DNA of 64,000 nt from positions 1 to 64,000 of the forward strand of contig NZ_CAJYQD010000028.1 of the NCBI RefSeq assembly GCF_913776855.1, in the 5' to 3' direction. Each line of letters opens with the position of its first letter. Positions within the stretch are counted from its first letter, which is position 1. Source of the stretch: an uncultured Sphingomonas sp. GTDB lineage: Bacteria > Pseudomonadota > Alphaproteobacteria > Sphingomonadales > Sphingomonadaceae. Below are positions 1-11,117 of this stretch, in pieces. The notes under the pieces are model-generated. The model ran no database searches. It saw only the letters and a program-made list of their open reading frames with translations, and was not told the DNA's origin. Position numbers and translations under genes: made by a program.

Positions 1-134
1 TTGGGGAATTGCCCCTTGTTGCGCAGGATGTCGATGAAGACGCGGTAGCGCCCTTCCTCGTGCAGGCGGTCGATCGCCTGTGCGAAGACACGGTTGTAAT
101 CGACCGAGCGGGCCGGAACTGCGTCGATGCTCAT
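1..134 (-). CDS. hemA: 5-aminolevulinate synthase, N-terminal fragment (runs off window edge)
   Basis: Reverse-strand translation MSIDAVPARSVDYNRVFAQAIDRLHEEGRYRVFIDILRNKGQFP matches the typical ALAS N-terminus (DYN-x-F-x-A-x-DRLHxExRYRVF). Confidence 0.75.
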   Translation of the reverse strand, partial: MSIDAVPARSVDYNRVFAQAIDRLHEEGRYRVFIDILRNKGQFP

Positions 135-229
135 GGGGCGCGGGTGTACCTGCTGGAACGCGCGGTTGCCAGCGGATAAAAGCGGTTACGGTGATCGGCG
201 GGGTTGGACATATTGTCCAAGGGGGGCGG

Positions 230-1027
230 CTACAGCGCCTCGACCGACCCGAACCCCTGACGTTCCAGCCCCGCCGCGATGGTGCGCTCGCGCTCGCCCA
301 GCCGGGTGAAGACCAGCCGGCTGGGTACCGGAGTCGCGGGAAAGGCCTGGCCGTGCGTCAGTGTCACGATACGGCGGGCGATGCCGGGGCCACCGTCGAC
401 GAAGGCAACGTCCGGCGCGATGGCACGCATCCTATCCTCCAGCAGCGGAAAATGGGTGCAGGCATTGACGATCACGTCAATCCGGTCGCCGCCCGGCTGG
501 TCGAACAGCCCGGCCAGTTCGGCGGCGATCGCTGCGGGTGGCGTCGGGGTGCCGGCCAGCGCGCTTTCGGCCAGTTCGACCAGCGCCGCCGATCCGTGGC
601 GCAGCACGGTGCAGTCGGCGGCGAAGCGTGCGGCAAGGTCGTCGACATAGGGCTGGCGGACCGTCGCCTGCGTGCCCAGCACGCCGATTACCCGCGTGGC
701 GCTCCGCTCCGCCGCGACCTTGATCGCGGGCACGGTGCCGACCACCGGCACGTCCAATGCGGCGCGCACCACCGGCAGCGCGATGGTCGAGGCGGTGTTG
801 CAGGCGATGACAACCAGCCGCGGGCGATAGCGTTCGACCAGCCGCCCGAGCAGTGCGGGAACGCGGGCGGCGATCTCTCCCTCGGTCCGGATGCCATAGG
901 GGAAACCGGCCGAATCGGCGGCATAGACGATCGGTGCGGTCGGCAGCAGCCGCGCGGTCGGCGCCACGACCGACAGGCCGCCGACGCCCGAATCGAAGAA
1001 CAGGATCGGGGAAGCCGCCTCGGTCAT
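230..1027 (-). CDS. murI: Glutamate racemase
   Basis: FFDSGVGGLSV and VIACNTAS / VNACTHFPLL motifs of MurI. Confidence 0.95.
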   Translation of the reverse strand: MTEAASPILFFDSGVGGLSVVAPTARLLPTAPIVYAADSAGFPYGIRTEGEIAARVPALLGRLVERYRPRLVVIACNTASTIALPVVRAALDVPVVGTVPAIKVAAERSATRVIGVLGTQATVRQPYVDDLAARFAADCTVLRHGSAALVELAESALAGTPTPPAAIAAELAGLFDQPGGDRIDVIVNACTHFPLLEDRMRAIAPDVAFVDGGPGIARRIVTLTHGQAFPATPVPSRLVFTRLGERERTIAAGLERQGFGSVEAL

Positions 1028-1142
1028 GGTCGGATCGCTATTCCTTCAGCCGTGCCCGCCGCGTTGCAAGCCGTCGCCGAACCCCTTACCCTTCGCAGCA
1101 CGGACGGCAAGGTGAACGGGGGCTATTCTGTCGAGCGCAATA

Positions 1143-1733
1143 TTGTGGTTCCCGCCGGCGGCGGCGTTGCTGATCGGTTATCTGCTCGGATCGATTCCGT
1201 GGGGCGTCCTGCTGACCCGCATCGCCGGGGCGGGCGACCTGCGTACGATCGGGTCGGGCAATATCGGCGCGACCAACGTGCTGCGCACCGGGCGCAAGGG
1301 GCTGGCGGCGGCGACGCTGCTGCTCGACCTGTTGAAGGGGGCGGCGGCGGTATGGATCGTGCGCGCGCTGTTGCCGGGCGAGGAACTGGTCGCCGGGGCG
1401 GCGGCGTTCGTCGGGCATTGCTATCCGCTATGGCTGCGGTTCCGCGGCGGCAAGGGCGTGGCGACGATGATGGGCGTCGTCGTGGCGCTCAGCCCGATCG
1501 CGGGGCTGGCCTATGCGATCCTGTGGCTGGGACTGCTGGGGACGGTGCGCATTTCGTCGGTGGCGGGAATGGCGGCGGCGATCGTCGCGCCGATCGCGGC
1601 GGCGGCGGTCGGACGGTTCGACCTGGCGGTGCTGTTCCTCGGCCTCGCGCTGATCGTGTTGTGGAAGCATCGCGAGAATATCGCGCGGCTGATGGCGGGG
1701 ACCGAGCCGAGGATCGGCCGCAAGCGTGACTGA
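1143..1733 (+). CDS. plsY: Glycerol-3-phosphate acyltransferase PlsY
   Basis: GYLLGSIPWGVLLTR, GSGNIGATNVLRTG, FRGGKGVATMMG motifs; multiple TMs. Confidence 0.95.
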   Translation: MWFPPAAALLIGYLLGSIPWGVLLTRIAGAGDLRTIGSGNIGATNVLRTGRKGLAAATLLLDLLKGAAAVWIVRALLPGEELVAGAAAFVGHCYPLWLRFRGGKGVATMMGVVVALSPIAGLAYAILWLGLLGTVRISSVAGMAAAIVAPIAAAAVGRFDLAVLFLGLALIVLWKHRENIARLMAGTEPRIGRKRD

Positions 1734-2847
1734 GCAGGTGGTTGAGCGGGCCGGTACCGCCGACCAGAACGCCGCGCGGTTCGCGGCGCTGCGGCTGATT
1801 CGTTCGGCCAATATCGGCCCGGTCACCTTTCGCGCGCTGATCGAGCGGTACGGCGATGCCGTGGCGGCGATCGAAGCGCTGCCGACGCTGGCGGCGCGCG
1901 GCGGCGGACGCGCTCCGGTGCTGGCCGACGAAGCGGTTGTCCGGCGCGAGATCGCGACGGTGCGCGGGCTGGGCGGGCGCTATCTGCTGCTCGGCGATCC
2001 TGACTATCCGGCGCTGCTGGCGGAGATCGACAGCGCGCCGCCCGCGTTGATCGTGCGGGGCGACCTGTCGTTGCTGGCGCGGCCGGCGGTGGCGATGGTC
2101 GGCGCGCGCAACGCGTCCGCCGCCGCGTGCCGCTTCGCGCGCGGGCTGGCCGAGGAACTGGGCGCGGCGGGCTATGCCGTCGTCTCGGGGCTGGCGCGCG
2201 GGATCGATACGGCGGTGCATCAGGGCGCGATCGGCCATGCGACCATCGGCGTGATCGCCAGCGGTATCGACGTCGTGTTCCCGCCCGAAAATGCCGGCTT
2301 GCAAGAGGAGGTGGCGACGCGTGGGCTGCTGGTCGCCGAACAGCCGCCGGGCACGCAGCCGCTCGCCCGGCATTTCCCGTCGCGCAACCGGATCATCGCC
2401 GGACTGTCGCTGGGTACGGTGGTGGTCGAGGCGGCACCCCGGTCGGGATCACTCATCACCGCGCGGCTGGCCGGCGAGGCGGGGCGCGAGGTGATGGCGG
2501 TGCCGGGATCGCCGCTCGACCCGCGCGCGCAAGGATGCAACGCGCTGATCCGTGAGGGCGCGACATTGGTGCAGAATGCGGCCGACGTGGCGGAGATGCT
2601 GCGGCCGATCGACGCGCGGGCGGTGCGATCGCCCGGCGGCGTCTATCGCCCCGAACCGGCCGCCGCCGATGCGACCGAAGCGGAGCGGGCGCGGATCGCC
2701 GGGCTGCTGGGCCCGGTGCCGGTCGCGGTCGACGAACTGGTACGGCAATCGGGATGCCCGACGCCGGTGGTGCAGACCGTGCTGCTCGAACTGGAACTGG
2801 CCGGGCGGCTGGAACGGCACGCCGCGGGGCGGGTCAGTCTGGCGTAG
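1726..2847 (+). CDS. dprA: DNA-processing protein DprA
   Basis: Rossmann DprA core (MVGARNASAAACRFARGLAEELG, VSGLARGIDTAVHQGA, FPSRNRIIAGLS); starts inside the plsY 3' end. Confidence 0.95.
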   Translation: MTEQVVERAGTADQNAARFAALRLIRSANIGPVTFRALIERYGDAVAAIEALPTLAARGGGRAPVLADEAVVRREIATVRGLGGRYLLLGDPDYPALLAEIDSAPPALIVRGDLSLLARPAVAMVGARNASAAACRFARGLAEELGAAGYAVVSGLARGIDTAVHQGAIGHATIGVIASGIDVVFPPENAGLQEEVATRGLLVAEQPPGTQPLARHFPSRNRIIAGLSLGTVVVEAAPRSGSLITARLAGEAGREVMAVPGSPLDPRAQGCNALIREGATLVQNAADVAEMLRPIDARAVRSPGGVYRPEPAAADATEAERARIAGLLGPVPVAVDELVRQSGCPTPVVQTVLLELELAGRLERHAAGRVSLA

Positions 2848-2906
2848 CGTTTAACCGTTTGTTTCTGAGCGCATCCTCATCCTTGCCGAAATAGTTGGAG
2901 GATAGA

Positions 2907-3557
2907 ATGACGGTCGAACTGGCGCGTGCCGAGGGTGACAAGGCTCAGGCGTTCTGGCAGCGTGAGGGTGAGCGGATCCGCCGGACGCTCAGCACGCCGC
3001 AATGTGTCCGGCTGCACGATAACGATATCCGCAACATCGACGTCCGCCACATGCACAACCGATTTGGCTGGCAGGCCGGCGGGGGTACCCATTGCGCAGG
3101 CGCACTATATCGGACCGAAGACTTCATGGCGCTGCCCGAAGCCGATCGATGTGGCACCAAGGCGCTGGGCCAGACGGTTCACATCGAACACACGGTGCCG
3201 GTCGCGACCTTAACCCGTTACATCGTCGGTTCAGATCGGATCGATCCAGAAGATACCGTCCTGTGGGTGCTGACCCATTCCGTCGTGACCGGTGTTACAG
3301 ACGGCCCGGCCGGGGAACGGCATCGAATGGTGCGTCGCGGTCAGGCTACGCGATCCCATGCGCTTGCGCCGGACCAGGTTGATCACGACCGCCCGTTCCG
3401 GCGCTACGATCCCGCCGGACACAGTCCGATCTGGGACATGGTGCGGGGCGAGCGGATCGATCCGGAACGGTTCAGCTTTGCGGACCATCGCCACAATATC
3501 GCCGTGGCGTTGCGTTGGGCGGCGTTGGACGATTGGGCGGAACGTATGGTGGCGTGA
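2907..3557 (+). CDS. Hypothetical protein with HIEHTVPV motif (possible His-rich / HNH-like)
   Basis: ORF with Shine-Dalgarno GGAGGA at 2897-2902 before ATG 2907; no confidently recognised family. Confidence 0.6.
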   Translation: MTVELARAEGDKAQAFWQREGERIRRTLSTPQCVRLHDNDIRNIDVRHMHNRFGWQAGGGTHCAGALYRTEDFMALPEADRCGTKALGQTVHIEHTVPVATLTRYIVGSDRIDPEDTVLWVLTHSVVTGVTDGPAGERHRMVRRGQATRSHALAPDQVDHDRPFRRYDPAGHSPIWDMVRGERIDPERFSFADHRHNIAVALRWAALDDWAERMVA

Positions 3558-3649
3558 ACGTCATACGGGATTAACGATGTGCGACTTGACGTAGCGGTCC
3601 CTCCCTCCCCACTCTCGTACGCGTACGCACAAGGACCGACCGCCACATC

Positions 3650-6232
3650 ATGCAGCTCGTCATCGTCGAATCGCCCGCCAAGGCGAAGACCATCGAAAAA
3701 TATCTGGGGTCGGATTACCGCGTCCTCGCTTCCTACGGTCACGTCCGCGACCTGCCGCCCAAGGATGGGTCGGTGAACCCCGACGACGGCTTCGCGATGG
3801 ATTGGGAAACCTATGCGGACAAGACGAAGCAGCTGAAGGCGATCACCGATCTGGCGAAGACCGCCGACCGCCTGATCCTCGCCACCGACCCTGACCGCGA
3901 GGGCGAGGCGATCAGCTGGCACGTGCAGGAGGTGCTGAAGAAGCGCCGCGCGCTGCCGAAGGAAGTAGAGCGCGTCACGTTCAACGCGATTACCAAGCCG
4001 GCGATCCTGGCGGCGATGAAGGCGCCGCGCGACCTCGATACCGATCTGATCGATGCGTACCGGGCGCGCCGTGCGCTCGACTATCTGGTCGGGTTCACGC
4101 TGTCGCCGGTGCTGTGGCGCAAGCTGCCCGGCGCCAAGTCGGCGGGCCGGGTGCAGTCGGTGGCGCTCAGGCTGCTGGTCGAGCGCGAGCGCGAAATCGA
4201 GACCTTTATCGCGCAGGAATATTGGTCGGTCGTCGCCAGGATGGAGGCCGATGGCACGCCGTTCGATGCGCGTCTGGTCAAGCTGAAGGGCAAGAAGCTC
4301 GACAAGCTGTCGCTGGGCGATGCCGGGTCGGCCGAGGTCGCGAAGGCGGCGGTGGTCGATGGCCGCTTCACCGTCGTCAATGTCGAGACGAAGCCCGCGA
4401 CGCGCAATCCGCCGCCGCCCTTCACCACCTCGACGCTGCAGCAGGAGGCGGCGCGCAAGCTCGGTTTCTCCGCCAGCCATACGATGCGGGTGGCGCAGTC
4501 GCTGTATGAGGACGGCGCGATCACGTACATGCGGACCGACGGCGTGCAGATGGACGGATCGGCGATCGATGCCGCGCGTGGGGCGATCGCGAACCGCTAT
4601 GACGGCAGCTATGTCCCCGACAAGCCGCGCCAGTACCAGACCAAGGCCAAGAATGCGCAGGAAGCGCACGAGGCGATCCGCCCGACCGACTTTTCGAAGG
4701 ACCGTGCGGGCAGCGGCGATCATGCGCGGCTGTACGACCTGATCTGGAAGCGGGCACTGGCCAGCCAGATGGCGTCGGCGCGACTGGAGCGGACGGCGGT
4801 CGAGCTGGAGGACCAGACCGGGCAGACCGGGCTGCGCGCGACCGGACAGGTGGTGTTGTTCCCCGGCTATCTCGCCTTATACGAGGAAGGGCGCGACGAT
4901 GCGGCGGACGAGGATTCGCGCCGCCTGCCGCTGCTCCGGTCGGGCGATGCCCCGGCCAAGAAGGACGTGGTTTCCGAACAGCATTTCACCCAGCCGCCGC
5001 CGCGCTTCTCCGAAGCGTCGCTGGTCAAGCGATTGGAGGAACTGGGGATCGGGCGCCCGTCGACCTATGCCTCGATCATCCAGGTGCTGAAGGATCGCGG
5101 CTATGTCCGCGTCGAGAAGAACCGGTTCTTCGCCGAGGAAACCGGGCGGCTGCTGACCGCGTTCCTCGAACGCTTCTTCGAGAAATATGTCGGCTACGAC
5201 TTCACTGCCGAGCTGGAGGAGGAGCTGGACGACGTGTCGGGCGGCCGCGCCGAATGGCAGGCGGTGCTGGAGGCGTTCTGGCGCGACTTCAAGCCGCGCA
5301 CATCGGAAGTGATGGAGCAGCAGCCGAGCGCGATCACCGCCGAGCTGGACCAGTTCCTGGGATCGTACCTGTTCCCCGAAAAGGCGGATGGCACCGACCC
5401 GCGGCTGTGCCCGAATTGTGGTGAGGGGCGGCTGGCGCTGCGCGGCGGCAAGTTCGGCGCGTTCATCGCCTGCTCCAACTATCCCGAATGCAAATATACC
5501 CGCCGCTTCGCGCAGCCGGGCGGCGAGGACGGCGGCGATGCCGGGCCGGAATCGCTGGGCAAGGACCCGGAGACGGGGCTGGAGGTCGAACGCAAGTCGG
5601 GACGCTTCGGGCCGTACATCCAGCTGGGCGAGGGCAAGGAGGCCAAGCGCGCGTCGATCCCGAAGGATATCGGTGAGCTGAACCTCGAATGGGCGCTGAA
5701 GCTGCTGAGCCTGCCGCGCACCATCGGCAACCACCCGGAAACGGGCGAACCGATCGAGGCGGCGATCGGGCGCTATGGCCCGTACCTCAAGCACGCCGGC
5801 AAATATGCGCGGTTGCAGTCGACGGCGGACGTGTTCGAAACCGGCATGAACGCGGCGGTGGTGAAGCTGGCCGAAGCGGCGGCGGGCGGCGGCCGTCCCG
5901 CGCGCGGCGCGGCGAAGGAACCGCTGAAGGTGCTGGGCAACCACCCGCGTACCGAGGCGGAGATCAAGCTGATGGAGGGGCGCTATGGCCCCTACGTCAC
6001 CGACGGCACCACCAATGCGACGATCCCGAAGTCGGTCGAACCGAATGCGCTGACGCTGGAGGAAGCCGCCCAGCTGATCGACGACCGTGCGGCGGCGGCA
6101 CCGGCGAAGGGCAAGAAGAAGCCGGCGGCCAAGAAGGCCGCGCCGAAGAAGTCGGCGGCGACCAAGGATGGCGCGGTTAAGAAGGCACCTGCGAAGAAGC
6201 CGGCGGCGAAGAAACCGGCGGCGAAGGCGTAG
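3650..6232 (+). CDS. topA: DNA topoisomerase I with Lys/Ala-rich C-terminal tail
   Basis: VIVESPAKAKTIEKYLG, ATDPDREGEAISWH, ITYMRTDG motifs, C-terminal zinc ribbon and K/A/P tail. Confidence 0.97.
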   Translation: MQLVIVESPAKAKTIEKYLGSDYRVLASYGHVRDLPPKDGSVNPDDGFAMDWETYADKTKQLKAITDLAKTADRLILATDPDREGEAISWHVQEVLKKRRALPKEVERVTFNAITKPAILAAMKAPRDLDTDLIDAYRARRALDYLVGFTLSPVLWRKLPGAKSAGRVQSVALRLLVEREREIETFIAQEYWSVVARMEADGTPFDARLVKLKGKKLDKLSLGDAGSAEVAKAAVVDGRFTVVNVETKPATRNPPPPFTTSTLQQEAARKLGFSASHTMRVAQSLYEDGAITYMRTDGVQMDGSAIDAARGAIANRYDGSYVPDKPRQYQTKAKNAQEAHEAIRPTDFSKDRAGSGDHARLYDLIWKRALASQMASARLERTAVELEDQTGQTGLRATGQVVLFPGYLALYEEGRDDAADEDSRRLPLLRSGDAPAKKDVVSEQHFTQPPPRFSEASLVKRLEELGIGRPSTYASIIQVLKDRGYVRVEKNRFFAEETGRLLTAFLERFFEKYVGYDFTAELEEELDDVSGGRAEWQAVLEAFWRDFKPRTSEVMEQQPSAITAELDQFLGSYLFPEKADGTDPRLCPNCGEGRLALRGGKFGAFIACSNYPECKYTRRFAQPGGEDGGDAGPESLGKDPETGLEVERKSGRFGPYIQLGEGKEAKRASIPKDIGELNLEWALKLLSLPRTIGNHPETGEPIEAAIGRYGPYLKHAGKYARLQSTADVFETGMNAAVVKLAEAAAGGGRPARGAAKEPLKVLGNHPRTEAEIKLMEGRYGPYVTDGTTNATIPKSVEPNALTLEEAAQLIDDRAAAAPAKGKKKPAAKKAAPKKSAATKDGAVKKAPAKKPAAKKPAAKA

Positions 6233-6245
6233 CGTACAATATGCT

Positions 6246-6341
6246 CGTCACGTCCGCGAAGGCGGGAATTCATAGACGCCAGTGGTGCGGATCATGCCGC
6301 AGCGTTGGCGTTTAGGGATTTTCGCCTGCGCGGGAATGACG
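6246..6341. repeat. REP-like inverted repeat pair downstream of topA
   Basis: Arm 6246-6280 CGTCACGTCCGCGAAGGCGGGAATTCATAGACGCC; arm 6307-6341 is its inverted copy (26/35 identical by hand alignment). Confidence 0.65.
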
Positions 6342-6454
6342 AAAATCCATGCGTATCGCTGGATCTCGATCGGCCTTAATTCGATGCCGGTCATTTCCGT
6401 CAACGGGTTCTGCCCCCGGCAGCGCAACGCCGCCGGACCCGTTGGCGTCGTCGA

Positions 6455-6748
6455 TCAGTTGGGCCGCGCGCCCGCCTGCAGAAACGCCCGTGCCGCCTTT
6501 TGCGCGTCGGCGATCTGGCGCGGAGTCATGTCGCACGCGATTTCGGCGCGCCATGCCTGTGCCGCCTCGACGCCCGACATCGCGGCGAGGTTGAACCATT
6601 TATGCGCCTCGACCAGATCGATCATCGCGCCACCGGTGCCGCTGGAATAGCAGATGCCGAGATCGAACCACGCCGTGCTGTTATTTGCGCCTGCGTCTTC
6701 CACCCGGCTTTCCGAGAGGAAGCGGGCGCCTTTCTGACTAATGCCCAT
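6455..6748 (-). CDS. Small SEL1-like repeat protein
   Basis: AWFDLGICYSSGTGG...DLVEAHKWFNLAAMSGVEAAQAWR resembles SEL1 repeats. Confidence 0.7.
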   Translation of the reverse strand: MGISQKGARFLSESRVEDAGANNSTAWFDLGICYSSGTGGAMIDLVEAHKWFNLAAMSGVEAAQAWRAEIACDMTPRQIADAQKAARAFLQAGARPN

Positions 6749-6970
6749 GTTCTAAACCCCCATTGGTACAGGCACGAAATTGCCGGCAGGGGGTTGCGAT
6801 TTGGTTAACGCCAAAAACCAAAGCGGTTCAGTGCGTTAACGTACCGTCGATTAAGCATGTCGGGGCGGATGCCGCTTATCCCGGCGTGTCTCCGCCATGC
6901 TGGGGCCGCGTCGTTGCCGGTGTCGGGCAACGGGCCCCTTCCTTTTCCGGGGAGCGCACGTCGATATGGA

Positions 6971-7399
6971 TCAACCCTGGGACAGCGCGTCCAGCATTGG
7001 GCGGATGCCAGACAGGTCGTAGCCTGCACCGCCGCCCGCCGCCACCAGCGTGGCCGGATCGCCGCCCTGCTTGGCACGGGCCAGCGCCCACAGGTTGCAC
7101 GACCGCGTGCCCGACCGGCAATAGGCGAGGATCGGACCATCGGTTTCGTTCAGGATCGTCGCCATCGCGTCGAGCTGCGGATGGCTGAACCCGGCATGGG
7201 TGATCGGAATGGCGTGATAGGCCATGCCCGCCGCAGCCGCCGCTTCGGCAATGGTATCGCCCGCCGGCTGGCCGGCTTCCTCGCCCTCGGGCCGGTTGTT
7301 GACGATGGCGGTGAAGCCCTGTGCCTTCAGCGTGGCGATGTCGTCGGCGGTGATCTGCGGGCTGACCGAAATGCGGTCGTCGATACGGCGGATGTGCAT
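6971..7399 (-). CDS. DUF442 / TIGR01244-type phosphatase-like protein
   Basis: MHIRRIDDRISVSPQITADDIATLKAQGFTAIVNNRP... and AYCRSGTRS (Cys-X5-Arg loop). Confidence 0.85.
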   Translation of the reverse strand: MHIRRIDDRISVSPQITADDIATLKAQGFTAIVNNRPEGEEAGQPAGDTIAEAAAAAGMAYHAIPITHAGFSHPQLDAMATILNETDGPILAYCRSGTRSCNLWALARAKQGGDPATLVAAGGGAGYDLSGIRPMLDALSQG

Positions 7400-7435
7400 G
7401 GGGGGGAGGATAGCCGGGCGGGGCGACGCGCGCAA

Positions 7436-7457
7436 ATCCTCCCCGGCACGGGGAGGA
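7436..7457. repeat. Single-arm copy of the REP-like CCTCCCCGGCACGGGGAGG element
   Basis: atcctccccggcacggggagga; same core as the arms of 18985-19121. Confidence 0.65.
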
Positions 7458-7460
7458 GCT

Positions 7461-9230
<1,770 letters not shown>

Positions 9231-9334
9231 CGGGTTTCACCTAGGGATGCGGGGCAGGCGCGTCGAGGGGTGGTGGAAGCTTGATCCTGTCCTCCGGACC
9301 TCGCACTGGCCCGCGCTGGAGTGGCGTATCGGTC

Positions 9335-10117
9335 CTATTCCAACCGTATCGCGCGCCAGCCTTCGCCGGTGATGGCGGCTTCCCCCACCGTCCCGCGATA
9401 GGTGCGGCCGCCGGCGGTGAAGCTGAGCGCCGTCCCGCGCAAGGTTCCGGTCAGAGCTGCACCGCCCAGCATACCGGTCACGTCCTGAAACCGCTGGTCG
9501 ATCGTCAGCGGTACCTGACGCCCGTCGCCCAGCGTCGCCCGCCAGGTGCCGCCCGCCACCGCCGGGACGATCCACAGATAGACGCGGCGGTCGCCGACCG
9601 GCCGCTCCATGTCGGCGCGCCAGTCCCCCATGTCGAAGGCATGGGCGACGATGCGCGTACCGGGCCGGAGTTCGGTCAGCAGGCGCGGGCGGAGCGCCAG
9701 ATTGATGCGCGGCAACAGGTACATCGTCACCACGCTGGCATCGCTTAGCGGCGTGGCGAACAGGTTGGCGGCGGTGAAGCGCGCGCGATCCTGCAGACCG
9801 AACAGCGCGGCGTTGCGGCGGGCGCGCTCGACCAGGGTTGGGTCGATCTCGACGCCGTTTGCCCGTGCGCCCAACCGCGCGGCGGCGATCGGGATGCGGC
9901 CATCGCCCGACCCCAGGTCGATCAGCGTGTCGGCAGGACCGACCCCGGCGATCGACAACATCGCGTCGACCACCGGTTCGGGGGTGGGAACATAGGGGAC
10001 GTCATAGCTCGGCTCGCGCGCGGCGATGCCCCTGCCGGCGAGGATGTCGCCCATCCCGTCGCCATAGGCACTGCACCCGCCGAGCAGGACGGCGAGGAGC
10101 AGCGCCCGGCGTCTCAC
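9335..10117 (-). CDS. Class I SAM-dependent methyltransferase with N-terminal (lipoprotein-like) signal and beta-rich C-terminal domain
   Basis: VRRRALLLAVLLGGC signal followed by DTLIDLGSGDGRIPIAAARLGARANGVEID (SAM motif I); GTG start overlaps upstream stop. Confidence 0.8.
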   Translation of the reverse strand: MRRRALLLAVLLGGCSAYGDGMGDILAGRGIAAREPSYDVPYVPTPEPVVDAMLSIAGVGPADTLIDLGSGDGRIPIAAARLGARANGVEIDPTLVERARRNAALFGLQDRARFTAANLFATPLSDASVVTMYLLPRINLALRPRLLTELRPGTRIVAHAFDMGDWRADMERPVGDRRVYLWIVPAVAGGTWRATLGDGRQVPLTIDQRFQDVTGMLGGAALTGTLRGTALSFTAGGRTYRGTVGEAAITGEGWRAIRLE

Positions 10118-11046
10118 GCGGATGCCGCCGTGCGCAGCCATCGGGCGGTGTCGGCGGCGTGGGTGACCGGGATCATATGGCCGCCGTCGATCCTGGTCAG
10201 GGTCGCGCCCGGAATCTCGCCGGCGGTCACGTCGCCCTGGCTGACCGGATCGAGCAGTTCGTCGTCGCGGCCGTATAGAATGGCGACCGGCAGCCTGATC
10301 GCGCCATAGCGCGGGACCATCGTCGCCAGCGCGCGATTGGCGTCGGTCAGCTCAGCCGCGCCCGCCTGGAAACTCGACGGACGCAGCGCGATCAGCCCGC
10401 CGCCGCGCGTGCCGAAATCGAGCGGCACGGGATCGGGCGCGAAGACCTGTTTCGATACGGCCGGCCCGGTCAGCGTGGTCAGCGGCACGCCGACCGTCCA
10501 TGCGGCAAGGCCGCGCAGCGCCTCGGGCGGGGCCTTGCCCCGGAAGATCGCGGGCATGGCGGTCATCCGCTGCGTCAGCGGGGCGATCAGCGCGAGGCCG
10601 CGGATCTTCGACGGCTGGTTCAGCGCCATGGCCAGCGCCACCGCACCGCCCATCGAATGCCCGACCAGCAACGGACGGTCGAGGCCCAGCGCGTCGATCA
10701 GGTCGGCGATCATCCGCGCCTGCGTCTCGATCGGGGGATGATCGCCCTCGACGGTCGAATGGCCCCAACCGGGGCGGTCGACGACGATCAGCCGGTGGTC
10801 GGCCAGCTGGCCGGTCAGTGCATAGGTGAAGTTGCGCAGCTGGCCATAGATGCCGTGGAGCAGGACGATCACCGGGTTGTCGCCGCCGGTATCGACATAG
10901 TGCAGCCGCGCCCCTGGCACGTCGACGAACGCACCGTCCGCCGGGACCAGTGCCTCCGACGCGCTGGCGGCGAGCGCCGTCCACAACGCCAGCCCGCCAC
11001 CGACCAATGCGGTCGTCGTCGCCGCCTTCTTCAAGGTATCCTTCAC
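10114..11046 (-). CDS. Alpha/beta hydrolase
   Basis: VILLHGIYG, VGHSMGGAVALAMA, LPVAILYGRDDELL, IDGGHMIPVTH; GTG start at 11046. Confidence 0.9.
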   Translation of the reverse strand: MKDTLKKAATTTALVGGGLALWTALAASASEALVPADGAFVDVPGARLHYVDTGGDNPVIVLLHGIYGQLRNFTYALTGQLADHRLIVVDRPGWGHSTVEGDHPPIETQARMIADLIDALGLDRPLLVGHSMGGAVALAMALNQPSKIRGLALIAPLTQRMTAMPAIFRGKAPPEALRGLAAWTVGVPLTTLTGPAVSKQVFAPDPVPLDFGTRGGGLIALRPSSFQAGAAELTDANRALATMVPRYGAIRLPVAILYGRDDELLDPVSQGDVTAGEIPGATLTRIDGGHMIPVTHAADTARWLRTAASA

Positions 11047-11117
11047 GCGCGTTCCTCCCGCAATGCGCCGGGGATACGCGTCAGCGCGGCGCAGTGTCCA
11101 TGGGCGATGGTAAACGC

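Noticed and set aside
6790-6860. Possible CtrA boxes (TTAAC motifs at about 6803, 6836 and 6851)
   Set aside because: Spacing does not fit TTAA-N7-TTAA; only half-sites.
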